Shown: positions 25,797 through 35,705, numbered from the stretch's first letter. The stretch is DNA of 64,000 nt from Roseomonas sp. (GCA_020249465.1 JADCFP010000078.1:1-64000), one strand, 5' to 3'. Numbers and translations: made by a program. The notes: generated from the sequence alone by a model not told the origin.

Positions 25797-26737
25797 TGCT
25801 GCGCCACGCCTTGCATCGGATCATGCTGGCCTTCCCGGTGATGTTTGGTGTGCTGCTGATTGGTTTTCTGTTGATGCAGGTGGTGCCGACAGATCCCGCA
25901 ACCGTCCGCGCCGGCCCCACCGCAACGCCGGATGTGATTGCTGCGATACGCGCTGATCTTGGCCTTGATGCGCCGCTGCATTATCAATTCGCGCTTTATA
26001 TGGGCCGGCTTGTGCAAGGTGATCTTGGGGTTTCCATCATCAACAACGTGCCGGTCACGCAGGAATTATCGGCGACCATCGGGCCGACGCTGGAATTGAT
26101 GGCGGCCAGCCTTTTCTGGTCCATTCCTCTCGGTATTTTGCTGGGCACGCTCGCGGCCTATTGGCGCGGGTCGCTGATGGATCGCTGCATCATGGCGGTT
26201 TCGGTGGCCGGTGTTTCGGTGCCGGTGTTCTTTCTCGGTTTGCTACTGATTTGGTTTGTGGGCTTCAAATGGCAGCTTCTGCCCTTCACCGGGCGAGGCG
26301 GACCCTTATGGACGCTGGATGGCATCAGGGCGATCATCCTGCCCGCCATCACCTTGGGCGGCGTTTTCATCGGCCCCGTTGCGCGCATGACCCGCACTGC
26401 CGTTCTTGATGTGCTGACCGCTGATCATGTGCGCACCGCACGCGCCAAGGGCTTGACCGAAAGATTGGTCGTGCTGCGCCATGCGCTGCGCAATGCCCTG
26501 GTTCCAGTGATCACGCTGATTGGATTGCAGATCGGCTTTCTGCTGGGTGGCGCCGTGGTGACAGAAACCGTCTTCGCCTGGCCTGGTGTTGGCAGGCTCG
26601 CGGTCGGCGCCATTCTGTCTTCGGATTTTCCCATGGCGCAGGGCACGATCATTGTGCTGTCTCTTGGCTTTATCGTCGTCAATCTTGTCGTGGATGTTCT
26701 TTACGCGGCGCTTGATCCAAGGATCCGCGAAGCATGA
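25796..26737 (+). CDS. Dipeptide-type ABC transporter permease (DppB family)
   Basis: 313 aa, six membrane helices. N-terminal LHRIMLAFPVMFGVLLIGFLL with QVVPTDPA is the DppB/OppB signature. The EAA loop reads ADHVRTARAKGLTERLVVLRHALRNALVPVITL, where the cytoplasmic ATPases dock. It forms the channel with the next gene (ATGA overlap). Substrate probably a peptide or a related amide, given the flanking amidohydrolases. Confidence 0.93.
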   Translation: MLRHALHRIMLAFPVMFGVLLIGFLLMQVVPTDPATVRAGPTATPDVIAAIRADLGLDAPLHYQFALYMGRLVQGDLGVSIINNVPVTQELSATIGPTLELMAASLFWSIPLGILLGTLAAYWRGSLMDRCIMAVSVAGVSVPVFFLGLLLIWFVGFKWQLLPFTGRGGPLWTLDGIRAIILPAITLGGVFIGPVARMTRTAVLDVLTADHVRTARAKGLTERLVVLRHALRNALVPVITLIGLQIGFLLGGAVVTETVFAWPGVGRLAVGAILSSDFPMAQGTIIVLSLGFIVVNLVVDVLYAALDPRIREA

Positions 26738-27609
26738 GCGCCACGCAGGAAGCCGCCGAAGTCGCGATGCCGGAACGCCCCGGATTACTGGCGCGCTTGC
26801 TGCGCGAACCGGCGGCGGCACTTTCCTTGTTCCTGGTGGTGGCGCTGCTGCTTGCCGCGATATGTGCGCCCCTGCTGGCGCCGACCGATCCCTATGACAA
26901 TGATCTTACCAAGGTGATGCAGCCACCTGGCAGCCCGGGCTTGCCGCTCGGCGCAGATGCACAGGGGCGCGATATGGTCACGCGTTTGCTTTATGGCCTG
27001 CGCGTTTCGCTGCTAATGGGCTTCGTTGCTGTGCTGATTGGTGGGGGGCTTGGCGCTGTGCTTGGCTTCCTCGCGGCCTTTTATCAGCGGTGGCTGGATG
27101 GGCCGATCATGCGGCTTGTTGATATCATGCTGTCATTTCCTGCCATTCTTGTAGGGCTTGCCATTGCCGCGATTTTCGGACCGGGGATTTTTTCGGTGGT
27201 CTTGGCGCTTTCAGTGGCGACCATCCCACTGATGGCACGTATCGTGCGCGGCTCTGCCCTTGTGGTGATGCGGCTTGACTATATCGAAGCCGCCCGCGCC
27301 ACGGGCATGACCGATGCGCGGCTGATCTGGCGGCATTTGGCGCCGAATTGCCTTTCGGCGATTTTTGTCTTTGCCACGCTGCGCTTTGGTCAGGTGATCC
27401 TGCTTGGTTCCGCCCTGTCCTTCCTGGGGCTTGGTGCGCAGCCACCCGTACCGGAATTAGGTGCCATGGCGTCAGAGGGGCGCAATTTTCTGTTCTTCGC
27501 GCCGCATATCGCGGTAGTTCCCTGTATCCTGATTTTCATTGTTGTGCTTGCCTTCAATATTCTTGGGGATGCGCTGCGTGATGCGCTTGACCCAAGGCTG
27601 CGGCTTTGA
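26734..27609 (+). CDS. Dipeptide-type ABC transporter permease (DppC family)
   Basis: 291 aa. A DppC-type N-terminal helix and the extracytoplasmic DPYDNDLTKVMQPPGSPGLPLGADAQGRD segment (shown in parts: PLGADAQGRD) are present, followed by the EAA motif MRLDYIEAARATGMTDARLIWRHLAPN. It pairs with the upstream DppB-type permease. Followed 31 nt later by the binding-protein gene. Confidence 0.93.
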   Translation: MSATQEAAEVAMPERPGLLARLLREPAAALSLFLVVALLLAAICAPLLAPTDPYDNDLTKVMQPPGSPGLPLGADAQGRDMVTRLLYGLRVSLLMGFVAVLIGGGLGAVLGFLAAFYQRWLDGPIMRLVDIMLSFPAILVGLAIAAIFGPGIFSVVLALSVATIPLMARIVRGSALVVMRLDYIEAARATGMTDARLIWRHLAPNCLSAIFVFATLRFGQVILLGSALSFLGLGAQPPVPELGAMASEGRNFLFFAPHIAVVPCILIFIVVLAFNILGDALRDALDPRLRL

Positions 27610-27640
27610 ACCTTCACCGCCTGACCGGGAGAGACGTGAC

Positions 27641-29233
27641 ATGAAGATGAAGCTTGGCCTTGCAATCCTCGCCATGGCAGTCGCCCTGCCGGCGGCAAGC
27701 AGCATCGCGCAGACCAATCCGCGCAATACGCTTGTGGTGCTGCGCGAAATTGATGCGGATCGCTACGATCCCGCGCGCTCCACCGCGCGCAGTGCCGGTG
27801 AATCCCTCTATATGATGAGCGATACGCTGGTGGCTCTTGATTATGACATGAAGACGATCCGTCCCTTATTGGCGGAGCGTTGGGATATAAGCGCGGATGG
27901 CAAGACCTATACCTTCCATCTACGCAAGGATGTGACCTTCTGCGATGGCCGGCACATGACCGCGGATGATGTGGTCTATTCCATCAAGCGCTGGATTGAT
28001 CCCGCCACGCGCAGCCCCGTGCGCTGGCGCGCCGGTCCGGTCAAGGACATCCGCGCGCGCGACGCGCATACGGTGGAATATGAGCTGGAACAGCCCTTCG
28101 GTGAATTACTCTATCAGCTCAGCCTGTTTTTTGCATCCATTGTTGATCGCAACTCGGTCGAACGGCTGGGCGAGAATTTCGGTGTGCAGGGCTTCAACGG
28201 TACCGGCCCCTATTGTTGGGTAAGCTGGACGCCACGGCAGGATTTGGTGCTGCAGCGCCATCCGAATTATCGCTGGGGGCCGGATTTTTATCAGAACCCA
28301 GCGCCACAGGTTGAACGCGTGATCTGGCGCATTTCACCGGAAAGCCAAACCCGGCTTGCAGCCTTGCAGACAGGCCAGGGCGATGTCACGCAGTATATTC
28401 CGGCGATTGCGGTGGAACAGCTGCGGCGTCAGCCAAATGTCCGCATGTCCAAGCAGGATAATTATTTCTGGGATCACTTCCTTGGCTTCAAGGTGGATAA
28501 GCCGGTGGTGAATGATCCCGCCATCCGACGCGCCGTCAATCTTGCCGTCAATCGTGAAGCGATGGTGCGCGCGGTTTGGTTCGGCACCGCGGTTCCCGCC
28601 AATGCCTATTTGAACGCAGCCGTTACAGGCTTTGACGCGGAAGCAGCGAAGCTTGTGCCGCAATTCAACCCGGATCAGGCGCGCGAGGTTCTTGACGAAG
28701 CCGGCTGGCGCATGGGTGGCGATGGCGTGCGCGTGAAGGATGGGCAGCGCGCCAGCTTCCTTGTCTACGGGCTGCAAACCCAGGCGGGTCAGCAATATCT
28801 GCAAGCCGTGCAGGCGGATTTGCGCCGCATCGGCGTAGAGATGCGCATCCAGCTTTGGGATGCGACAGTGGGTTGGGGCCGACTGGCCACGCAGGAATTT
28901 GATGCCTTCATCATGTCCTATCCTTATGTGACGGCAACGGATAGCTTCGCGCTCTATTTCGATAGTCGCAATCGTCCCACACCCAATCGGATGAATTGGA
29001 GCGACCCGCGCACTGATGCGGCGCTGGATGAGGCGAAAACGGCGCTTGATCCAGCGGTCCGTGCCGCAGCGATTGCCCGCGCCCAGCGCATCATTGCCGA
29101 GAATAATGTCTGGCTGCCGATTGCGCAGGAACAGCTTTGGGTTGCCGCATCAAGCCGCACGGAAGGCGTGCGTGCGCATGGGATTTATGGTGTCGCGCTC
29201 TACAAAGGGCTCGATATACGGCTGACACGCTGA
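27641..29233 (+). CDS. ABC transporter periplasmic binding protein (SBP family 5)
   Basis: 530 aa from the ATG at 27641 (GGGAGAG upstream); signal peptide LGLAILAMAVALPAASSIAQ. Family 5 features are LAERWDISADGKTYTFHLRKDVTFCDGR near residues 75-100 (key part TYTFHLRKDVTF), then DVVYSIKRW and FNGTGPYCW. It captures a peptide, opine or similar ligand for the DppBC-type permeases. A strong hairpin follows its stop. Confidence 0.93.
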   Translation: MKMKLGLAILAMAVALPAASSIAQTNPRNTLVVLREIDADRYDPARSTARSAGESLYMMSDTLVALDYDMKTIRPLLAERWDISADGKTYTFHLRKDVTFCDGRHMTADDVVYSIKRWIDPATRSPVRWRAGPVKDIRARDAHTVEYELEQPFGELLYQLSLFFASIVDRNSVERLGENFGVQGFNGTGPYCWVSWTPRQDLVLQRHPNYRWGPDFYQNPAPQVERVIWRISPESQTRLAALQTGQGDVTQYIPAIAVEQLRRQPNVRMSKQDNYFWDHFLGFKVDKPVVNDPAIRRAVNLAVNREAMVRAVWFGTAVPANAYLNAAVTGFDAEAAKLVPQFNPDQAREVLDEAGWRMGGDGVRVKDGQRASFLVYGLQTQAGQQYLQAVQADLRRIGVEMRIQLWDATVGWGRLATQEFDAFIMSYPYVTATDSFALYFDSRNRPTPNRMNWSDPRTDAALDEAKTALDPAVRAAAIARAQRIIAENNVWLPIAQEQLWVAASSRTEGVRAHGIYGVALYKGLDIRLTR

Positions 29234-29244
29234 GCACTGATCAC

Positions 29245-29271
29245 GCCCTGCCTGCGCGGAGCAGGCAGGGC
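29245..29271 (+). terminator. Intercistronic hairpin after the binding-protein gene
   Basis: A perfect 11-bp stem GCCCTGCCTGC / GCAGGCAGGGC with a 5-nt loop (GCGGA), 11 nt after the binding-protein stop and before the next operon gene. No T tract follows. Such hairpins typically protect the upstream mRNA end and lower distal expression, giving excess binding protein over ATPases. Partial termination is possible. Confidence 0.65.
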
Positions 29272-29303
29272 CGCGCCATGATATGAACCGGGGGAATGAC
29301 ACC

Positions 29304-30737
29304 ATGCCAACAACGCTAATTCGCAATGCCGATTTGATTGTCGCCTGGGATGCGAGTGAGAAATCGCATACCTATTTGCCCGATGCGGATATGGCCTTCA
29401 CCGATGGTGTGTTGCGCTTTGTTGGCCGCCATTATGAAGGCCCGGCAGATGATGTGATGGATGGCAAGGGCCTGATGATCATGCCGGGCCTCGTGAATAT
29501 CCATTCCCACCCATCAAGCGAGCCAATGAATAAGGGTTTCCTGGATGAGATCGGCTCTCCGGGGCTCTATAATTCATCGCTTTACGAATACATGCCGATC
29601 TTCCGCGCCGATGCGGAAGCGGTGCCGCATTGTGTGCGTGTTGCGCTTTCTGAATTGCTGCTTTCGGGCGTGACCACGCTTGCTGATCTTTCCATGGCGC
29701 ATCCGGGCTGGCTTGATCTGCTGGCGGAGGCGGGGATGCGCGTTTGCGTGGCGCCGATGTTCCGTTCTGCCCGCTGGTACACGAAAAATGGCCATGTGGT
29801 GGAATATGAATGGGATGAAAAAGCCGGCGAAAAAGCGATGGAAGAAGCGCTTCGCCTCGTGGAACGCGCAGAGCAGCATGAATGCGGCAGGCTTTTCGGC
29901 ATGGTGGTGCCGGCGCAGATTGATACCTGCTCGGCGGGACTTTTGAAGGATAGCCGGGCGGAAGCCAATAAGCGCGGGCTTTCCTGGCAGGTGCATGCGG
30001 CGCAATCCGTGGTGGAGTTTCACGAAATTACGCGCCGGCATGGCACTACGCCGATCGGGTGGTTGGATTCACTCGGGCTTCTTGGCGAACGCGCGATCAT
30101 TGGCCATGGGATTTTCCTGGATGATCATCCGTCCACCCGCTGGCATACCGAAACCGATTTGAAGCGTTTGGCGGAAACCGGCACGACCGTTGCGCATTGC
30201 CCGACGGTTTTCGCGCGCCGTGGCATCGCGCTTCGCGATCTGGGGCGCTACATGCGAAATGGTGTGAATATGGGGATCGGCACGGATACTTATCCGCATA
30301 ACATGCTGGATGAAATGCGGCTTGCCGCGCATATCGCACGCACGCAGGCCAATTCACCGCGCACACTCCGCACCACGGATCTGTTCAACGCTGCGACGAT
30401 TGGTGGCGCGCTGGCGCTGGGTCGCGATGACATTGGCCGGCTTGCGGTGGGCTGCAAGGCGGATTTCTCCCTGGTGGATATCACGCACCCGATGATCCGC
30501 CCGGCCTATGACCCCATTCGCAGCCTGATCTATGCCGCCGGTGACCGCGCCTTGAAGGCGGTATTCGTGGATGGCCGCAAGGTGGTGGAGAATGGTGAGG
30601 TGCTGACCATGGATTACCGTCAGGCAGCCGAGCATTTGCACGAAGCACAGCAACGCGTCATCGCCAATGTGCCAAAGCAGGATTGGGCGCATCGTCAGGC
30701 GGAGAAAATTGCACCGCCAACCTTCCATTGGTCCTGA
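29304..30737 (+). CDS. Amidohydrolase of the TRZ/ATZ (cytosine deaminase-like) group
   Basis: 477 aa from the ATG at 29304, chosen because GGGGGAA lies just upstream; an ATG at 29283 is less well placed. Metal and catalytic residues follow the family: NIHSHP (HxH), QVHAAQS (His), IIGHGIFLDDH (His), and GIGTDTYPHN (Asp). Such enzymes hydrolyse or deaminate heterocycles and amidines (s-triazines, guanine, SsnA-like substrates). It sits between the binding protein and the ATPase genes, so it probably acts on the imported compound. Confidence 0.88.
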   Translation: MPTTLIRNADLIVAWDASEKSHTYLPDADMAFTDGVLRFVGRHYEGPADDVMDGKGLMIMPGLVNIHSHPSSEPMNKGFLDEIGSPGLYNSSLYEYMPIFRADAEAVPHCVRVALSELLLSGVTTLADLSMAHPGWLDLLAEAGMRVCVAPMFRSARWYTKNGHVVEYEWDEKAGEKAMEEALRLVERAEQHECGRLFGMVVPAQIDTCSAGLLKDSRAEANKRGLSWQVHAAQSVVEFHEITRRHGTTPIGWLDSLGLLGERAIIGHGIFLDDHPSTRWHTETDLKRLAETGTTVAHCPTVFARRGIALRDLGRYMRNGVNMGIGTDTYPHNMLDEMRLAAHIARTQANSPRTLRTTDLFNAATIGGALALGRDDIGRLAVGCKADFSLVDITHPMIRPAYDPIRSLIYAAGDRALKAVFVDGRKVVENGEVLTMDYRQAAEHLHEAQQRVIANVPKQDWAHRQAEKIAPPTFHWS

Positions 30738-30761
30738 GCGTCATTGGCAAGTCTGACGGAT

Positions 30762-31754
30762 ATGCCTGAAACGCCGCCTTTGCTGCGGATTGAGGGGCTG
30801 CGCACGGTCTTCCGCAGCATGGCCGGCGATATTCCTGCGGTTGACGGTGTGGATATTGAGGTTCCCAAGGGGCGCACCCTGGGGATTGTTGGTGAAAGCG
30901 GCTGCGGGAAATCCGTGCTGTCCTTATCCGTCATGCGGCTTGTGGCACGGCCAGGACGAATTGCGGCTGGCCGCATCATGTTTGATGGGCGTGATCTTCT
31001 GGCACTTGATGAAGCATCCATGCGCGGCATGCGTGGTGCCGATCTGGCGATGATTTTCCAGGAACCGCTCACCAGCCTCAATCCGGTTCATAAGATTGGT
31101 TTTCAGATTACCGAAGCAATGCGCGCGCATGATCCAAAGGCATCAGCGCAGGTATTGAAGGCGCGGGCTATTGCTGCGCTTAAGCGGGTGCGCATTCCGG
31201 CGCCAGAACGCCGCTTTGATGAATATCCGCATCAGCTTTCAGGCGGCATGCGCCAACGCGTGATGATTGCCATGGTGCTGTCCTGCCAGCCCAAGCTTTT
31301 GATTGCCGATGAACCAACCACCGCGCTGGATGTGACAATCCAGGCGCAGATCCTTGATTTGCTCAGGGAATTGCAGGGCGAATTCGGCATGTCCATCATC
31401 CTGATTACGCATGATCTTGGCGTAATTGCGGAAATGGCGGATGAAGTTGCGGTGATGTATGCCGGACGCATCGTAGAACGCGCCTCTGCAAGCAGGCTTT
31501 TCGAAGACCCCCAGCATCCCTACACCATCGGGCTTCTTGGTTCAGTGCCGCGCCTGGATGAGGAAAGGGAAACGCTGCTCGCCATTGAAGGTAGCGTGCC
31601 GCCGCCCTTTGCCTTGCCGGCTGGCTGCCGCTTTCACCCCCGTTGCCCCTTTGCCGAGGATGCCTGCACCAAGGAAGTCCCTGCACTTAAATCCATACAG
31701 CCTGGCCATGCTGTTGCGTGCTTGCGTGCGCCGATTGAGGCGGTGGTTGCATGA
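30762..31754 (+). CDS. Dipeptide-type ABC transporter ATPase (DppD family)
   Basis: 330 aa from the ATG at 30762. Walker [13 protein letters not shown] loop [10 protein letters not shown], signature [12 protein letters not shown], Walker [13 protein letters not shown], switch His in LITHDLG. The oligopeptide C-terminal domain ends with the Cys-containing [14 protein letters not shown]. Energises uptake with the next gene (ATGA overlap). Confidence 0.94.
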   Translation: MPETPPLLRIEGLRTVFRSMAGDIPAVDGVDIEVPKGRTLGIVGESGCGKSVLSLSVMRLVARPGRIAAGRIMFDGRDLLALDEASMRGMRGADLAMIFQEPLTSLNPVHKIGFQITEAMRAHDPKASAQVLKARAIAALKRVRIPAPERRFDEYPHQLSGGMRQRVMIAMVLSCQPKLLIADEPTTALDVTIQAQILDLLRELQGEFGMSIILITHDLGVIAEMADEVAVMYAGRIVERASASRLFEDPQHPYTIGLLGSVPRLDEERETLLAIEGSVPPPFALPAGCRFHPRCPFAEDACTKEVPALKSIQPGHAVACLRAPIEAVVA

Positions 31755-32821
31755 CCTCAGCGCCTCTGATTTCCGTGCGTGATCTTGCGAAGCATTATCC
31801 TGTGCGTAAAGGCCTTATATTGGCTAAGCAGATTGGCACTGTGCGCGCGGTGGATGGTGTTTCCTTTGATGTGCATCGCGGCGAAACCCTGGCACTTGTT
31901 GGGGAATCCGGCTGTGGCAAATCAACTACCGCGAGACTTGTGTTACGCCTGATCGAACCAAGTGCAGGGCGTATCGCCTTTGATGGTAATGATATCACCG
32001 AAGTGAAAGGTGCTGCCCAGCGTGCCATGCGCCGGCGCATGCAGATCATTTTTCAGGACCCTTTCGCCAGCCTCAATCCGCGCTTGACGGTCACCGAAAC
32101 ATTGACCGAGCCCATGGTGGTGCATCGCATTGGTGATGATGCATCGCGCCGCGCGCGGGCGCTTGAATTGCTGCGCCTGGTCGGGTTGCGGGATTTTCAT
32201 GCACAGCGCTATCCGCATGAGTTTTCTGGCGGGCAGCGGCAGCGTATCGGCATCGCTCGTGCCCTTGCTGTCAATCCTGAGCTGATTGTCTGCGATGAAC
32301 CTGTCAGCGCCTTGGATGTTTCAATCCAGGCGCAGGTGATAAATCTGTTGAAGGATCTGCAGGCCCGGCTTGGCCTGTCCTATCTTTTTATTGCGCATGA
32401 TCTTGCTGTCGTGAAGCATGTCGCGGATCGCATCGCGGTCATGTATCTTGGCCAGATTGTTGAAATTGCGCCGAAGCGCGCCTTGTTCGAAGCACCAAAG
32501 CATCCCTATACGCGTGCGCTGCTTGCTGCCATCCCGCAGCCGGACCCGAGCCGCAGGGGGCAGGTCAAGCCGCTGCAAGGTGATGTGCCGAGCCCCCTTA
32601 ACCCCCCGCCCGGCTGTCGCTTTCATACGCGCTGCCCATTTGCGCAGGATCGTTGTCGCGTGGAAATGCCAAAGCTTCGTATGGTGCGCGAAGGTCACGC
32701 GACCGCCTGCCATTTTGCGGAAACGCTGCCGCTCGCTGATCTCGATTTTCGCTCCGGTCTTTCGACGACCGCGCAAATGCGCCTTGCAATCTATGAAAAC
32801 GCAAAAAAACAACGTGTCTAG
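31751..32821 (+). CDS. Dipeptide-type ABC transporter ATPase (DppF family)
   Basis: 356 aa. Walker [26 protein letters not shown] at the Q loop, signature [12 protein letters not shown], Walker [13 protein letters not shown], switch FIAHDLAVV, and the C-terminal [14 protein letters not shown]. It completes the transporter whose other parts lie upstream. It ends the operon; the next gene is on the opposite strand. Confidence 0.94.
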   Translation: MTSAPLISVRDLAKHYPVRKGLILAKQIGTVRAVDGVSFDVHRGETLALVGESGCGKSTTARLVLRLIEPSAGRIAFDGNDITEVKGAAQRAMRRRMQIIFQDPFASLNPRLTVTETLTEPMVVHRIGDDASRRARALELLRLVGLRDFHAQRYPHEFSGGQRQRIGIARALAVNPELIVCDEPVSALDVSIQAQVINLLKDLQARLGLSYLFIAHDLAVVKHVADRIAVMYLGQIVEIAPKRALFEAPKHPYTRALLAAIPQPDPSRRGQVKPLQGDVPSPLNPPPGCRFHTRCPFAQDRCRVEMPKLRMVREGHATACHFAETLPLADLDFRSGLSTTAQMRLAIYENAKKQRV

Positions 32822-32856
32822 CCCGACCAGGTTTCCATGCGGGGGCTTGGCCCCTA

Positions 32857-33387
32857 TTATCCCGCTTTCACGCTTTCATACACGACCATCGCATGCCCCT
32901 TATGGGTGAAGCCGCCTGAAGGGCGCATACCGATATCTTCCATCACCTGGCGTGATGCCTCATTCGTTTCGCGGGCGACGGCGATGATGCGCGAAAGCCC
33001 CGCCGCATGGCCGAAATCCAATGCGGCACGGGCCGCTTCCCGCGCATATCCCTTGCCGCGACATTCCGGCCACAGCGCGTAACGCAGCGCAACCCCACGA
33101 CCATCGGGGCGTTCCATCAGGCCGCAAATGCCAAGAAACTCGCCAGAGCCGCGCACAAACACAGACCAGGTGCCATAACCCCGCACCGCCCAGAAATCCA
33201 CGTCATCTTCCAATTCTTCCCGCGTTCGTTCGGCGCTGCGCGTACCATGCAGCATGAAGCCAAAGACGCGTTCATCCGCCTTCAGGCGAATAAGGTCAGG
33301 CAATTGCTCCGGCGCCGGTGGCAGCAGCGAAAGCCGCGCGGTGGTAATCCCGCGCGACGTATGCAGCGCGCCGAGTGTTTGGGTCAC
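32857..33387 (-). CDS. GNAT N-acetyltransferase (RimJ/RimL type)
   Basis: 176 aa, starting at GTG that overlaps the ettA stop (GTGA, 33384-33387). Family features: TTARLSLLPPAPEQL at the start, FLGICGLMERPDG, YALWPECRGKGYAREAARAALDF (acetyl-CoA loop as RGKGYA), and ETNEASRQVMEDIGMR. RimJ/L enzymes acetylate protein N-termini, but many act on small molecules, so the substrate is open. Coupling to ettA hints at a translation-linked role. Confidence 0.85.
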   Translation of the reverse strand: MTQTLGALHTSRGITTARLSLLPPAPEQLPDLIRLKADERVFGFMLHGTRSAERTREELEDDVDFWAVRGYGTWSVFVRGSGEFLGICGLMERPDGRGVALRYALWPECRGKGYAREAARAALDFGHAAGLSRIIAVARETNEASRQVMEDIGMRPSGGFTHKGHAMVVYESVKAG

Positions 33388-35063
33388 CGCTGCAAGGGGC
33401 GATATTTGATGCGATGTGGCTCGGTCGCATCCGCGCCCAGGCGCCGGCGCTTGTCTTCCTCATAGGCTTGGAAATTACCCTCAAACCATTCCACATGGCT
33501 ATCGCCTTCAAAGGCGAGGATATGCGTGGCCAGGCGGTCCAAAAAGAAGCGATCGTGGCTGATGATCACCGCGCAGCCGGCAAAATCCATCAGCGCTTCT
33601 TCCAAGGAACGCAGCGTATCCACATCCAGATCATTGGTCGGTTCGTCAAGCAGAATGACGTTATGTTCGCGCTTCAGCATCTTTGCGAGATGCACGCGAT
33701 TGCGTTCACCACCGGAAAGCACGCCAACGCGCTTTTGCTGATCACCACCCTTGAAGTTGAAGGCTGCGACATAGGCGCGCGAAGGCACGCTCCGCTTGCC
33801 GATGGTGATCATATCCATACCGTCAGAGATTTCTTCCCAGACGGTACGCGTATCATTCAGGCTGTCGCGGCTTTGATCCACATAGCCAAGCTGCACGCTA
33901 TCGCCGACGACAAGGCTGCCTGAATCGGGTTTTTCACCGCCCGTGATCATCTTGAACAAGGTGGATTTACCCGCGCCATTGGGGCCGATCACGCCAACAA
34001 TGCCGCCCGGCGGCAGCTTGAAGGAAAGATTGTCTATCAACAGCCGATCACCAAAACCCTTGGACAGGTTCTCGGCCACAATGACGGTGTTGCCCAGGCG
34101 CGGCGCAGGCGGGATGGTGATTTCGGTCGGGTCTGGTGCCTTTTCCTGGCTGCGGCGGAGCAAATCCTCATAGGCTGCGATACGCGCCTTGGATTTCGCC
34201 TGCCGAGCTGCCGGCGAACGCCCGATCCATTCCTGTTCTTCAGCCAATTGCCGTTGCCGCGCGGTTTCTTCGCGTTCTTCCTGCGAGAGACGCTTGCGCT
34301 TGGCTTCCAGATAAGCGGAGTAATTGCCCTCATAAGGAATGCCGCGTCCGCGATCCACTTCCAGAATCCAGCCCGTGACATTGTCCAGGAAGTAGCGATC
34401 ATGGGTCACGATCAGCACTGCGCCCTGATATTCGCGCAGCGTCTTTTCCAACCAGGAAACGCTTTCCGCATCCAAGTGGTTGGTCGGTTCATCCAGCAGC
34501 AACAGATCAGGTTTTTCGAGCAATAGCCTGCAAAGCGCCACACGCCGGCGCTCACCACCCGAAAGATGCGTCACCGCGCTATCAGCGGGCGGGCAGCGCA
34601 GCGCATCAAGTGCGATATCCACCTGCCGGTCAATTTCCCAACCATTCACCGCATCAATTTTTTCCTGCAATTCTGCCTGTTCGGCCAACAGGTTGTTCAT
34701 CTCCTCCTCGCTCATTTCCTCAGCGAATTTTTCGGAGATTTCGTTGAAGCGGGTGAGGTTTGCGGAAAGTTCGGCAAAGGCCGCGCGCACATTCTCACCC
34801 ACGGTCAGATTGGGATCGAGATGCGGTTCCTGTGGCAGATAACCAACCTTGGCGCCCTCGGCTGCCCAAGCCTCACCGCCGAAATCCTTATCCTGCCCGG
34901 CCATGATGCGCATGAGCGTGGATTTACCCGCGCCATTCGGGCCCAACACGCCGATCTTGGCGGTGGGCAGAAAGGACAGCGTGATGCCCTTGAAGACTTC
35001 TCGTCCGCCCGGATAGGACTTGGTGAGGTTCTTCATGACATAGACGTATTGGTAGGCAGCCAT
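33384..35063 (-). CDS. ettA: ABC-F translational throttle protein EttA
   Basis: 559 aa from the ATG at 35063 (MAAYQYVYVMKNLTKSYPGG), the normal EttA length; longer in-frame starts are not conserved. Two ABC domains: Walker A GPNGAGKSTLM with signature LSGGERRRVALC, and GPNGAGKSTLF with LSGGERNRVHLA. The arm and P-site tRNA-interaction linker lie between (KRKRLSQEEREETARQRQL region). No membrane part. EttA binds the ribosomal E site and senses the ATP/ADP ratio. Confidence 0.95.
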   Translation of the reverse strand: MAAYQYVYVMKNLTKSYPGGREVFKGITLSFLPTAKIGVLGPNGAGKSTLMRIMAGQDKDFGGEAWAAEGAKVGYLPQEPHLDPNLTVGENVRAAFAELSANLTRFNEISEKFAEEMSEEEMNNLLAEQAELQEKIDAVNGWEIDRQVDIALDALRCPPADSAVTHLSGGERRRVALCRLLLEKPDLLLLDEPTNHLDAESVSWLEKTLREYQGAVLIVTHDRYFLDNVTGWILEVDRGRGIPYEGNYSAYLEAKRKRLSQEEREETARQRQLAEEQEWIGRSPAARQAKSKARIAAYEDLLRRSQEKAPDPTEITIPPAPRLGNTVIVAENLSKGFGDRLLIDNLSFKLPPGGIVGVIGPNGAGKSTLFKMITGGEKPDSGSLVVGDSVQLGYVDQSRDSLNDTRTVWEEISDGMDMITIGKRSVPSRAYVAAFNFKGGDQQKRVGVLSGGERNRVHLAKMLKREHNVILLDEPTNDLDVDTLRSLEEALMDFAGCAVIISHDRFFLDRLATHILAFEGDSHVEWFEGNFQAYEEDKRRRLGADATEPHRIKYRPLQR

Positions 35064-35159
35064 GGGGCAGGGGACCTGATGCGGTTGGGGGTTTCGAAGG
35101 GCGCTCATAGAACAGTTTACGCCCGGGTGAAATCGGGGCGCGCCGTTAAGCCGCAACTG

Positions 35160-35669
35160 CTATTCCGGTTCCGCGATCCGGTTGAGGCTCCCCCGCAGCC
35201 GATCAAGCAGGCGAAAAAGCTGCACGCATTCCTCGGTCGAGAAATCACCGAGCGCCGCCTGGTAATACGCGCGAATGGCCGGCCCCATCGCCGCCCATTG
35301 CCGATTGCCCTCCACCGTCAGGCGCACATGCCTAAGCCTGCCATCGCCGCCAGCGCGGAGCCTTTCCACAAGACCCGCCGCCACCAGCCGATCAATCACC
35401 GCGGTCAGATTCTGCCGGCTCACCATCAGGAAGGCGATCAATTCCTTCACCGTCAGCCCTGAGTCTCGGCTGGCCGGACGGGCCAAGGCCCCCATAACCG
35501 CCCATTGCTGGGTGGTGGCGCCAAAGCCCGCCACGGCCCGTGTGCCGGTTTTGTGCATCAGGTTAGAGGCTTGATAAAGCCTGAGAAAAAGCCGGTTGGC
35601 GACGTCAAACCGCGCCGCATCATCCTCGCGCACGGCAGGGTTTTCGGGGGTGGCGATGGAAAATTGCAT
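35160..35669 (-). CDS. badR: MarR-family regulator, probable BadR-type repressor
   Basis: 169 aa from the ATG at 35669. The winged helix region reads TTQQWAVMGALARP, TVKELIAFLMVSRQNLTAVIDRLVAAGLVER (recognition helix SRQNLTAVIDRL) and the wing GGDGRLRHVRLT. In Rhodopseudomonas palustris the MarR protein BadR controls the badHI/ali genes; here the regulator is divergent from the same set, 91 nt from badH. The name rests mainly on this context. Confidence 0.75.
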   Translation of the reverse strand: MQFSIATPENPAVREDDAARFDVANRLFLRLYQASNLMHKTGTRAVAGFGATTQQWAVMGALARPASRDSGLTVKELIAFLMVSRQNLTAVIDRLVAAGLVERLRAGGDGRLRHVRLTVEGNRQWAAMGPAIRAYYQAALGDFSTEECVQLFRLLDRLRGSLNRIAEPE

Positions 35670-35676
35670 CAATAGC

Positions 35677-35705
35677 TTGCCATTTAAGATTTAATATATC
35701 ATAGT
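35677..35705 (+). promoter_or_regulatory. Candidate sigma-70 promoter for badHI-aliBA
   Basis: TTGCCA (35677-35682), 17-nt spacer, CATAGT (35700-35705): 5 of 6 and 4 of 6 matches to the housekeeping consensus, in an AT-rich gap. The -10 overlaps that of the opposing regulator promoter. An imperfect inverted repeat AATAT-N6-GTATT (35693-35708) lies on the shared -10 region and could be the MarR operator. Confidence 0.5.
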
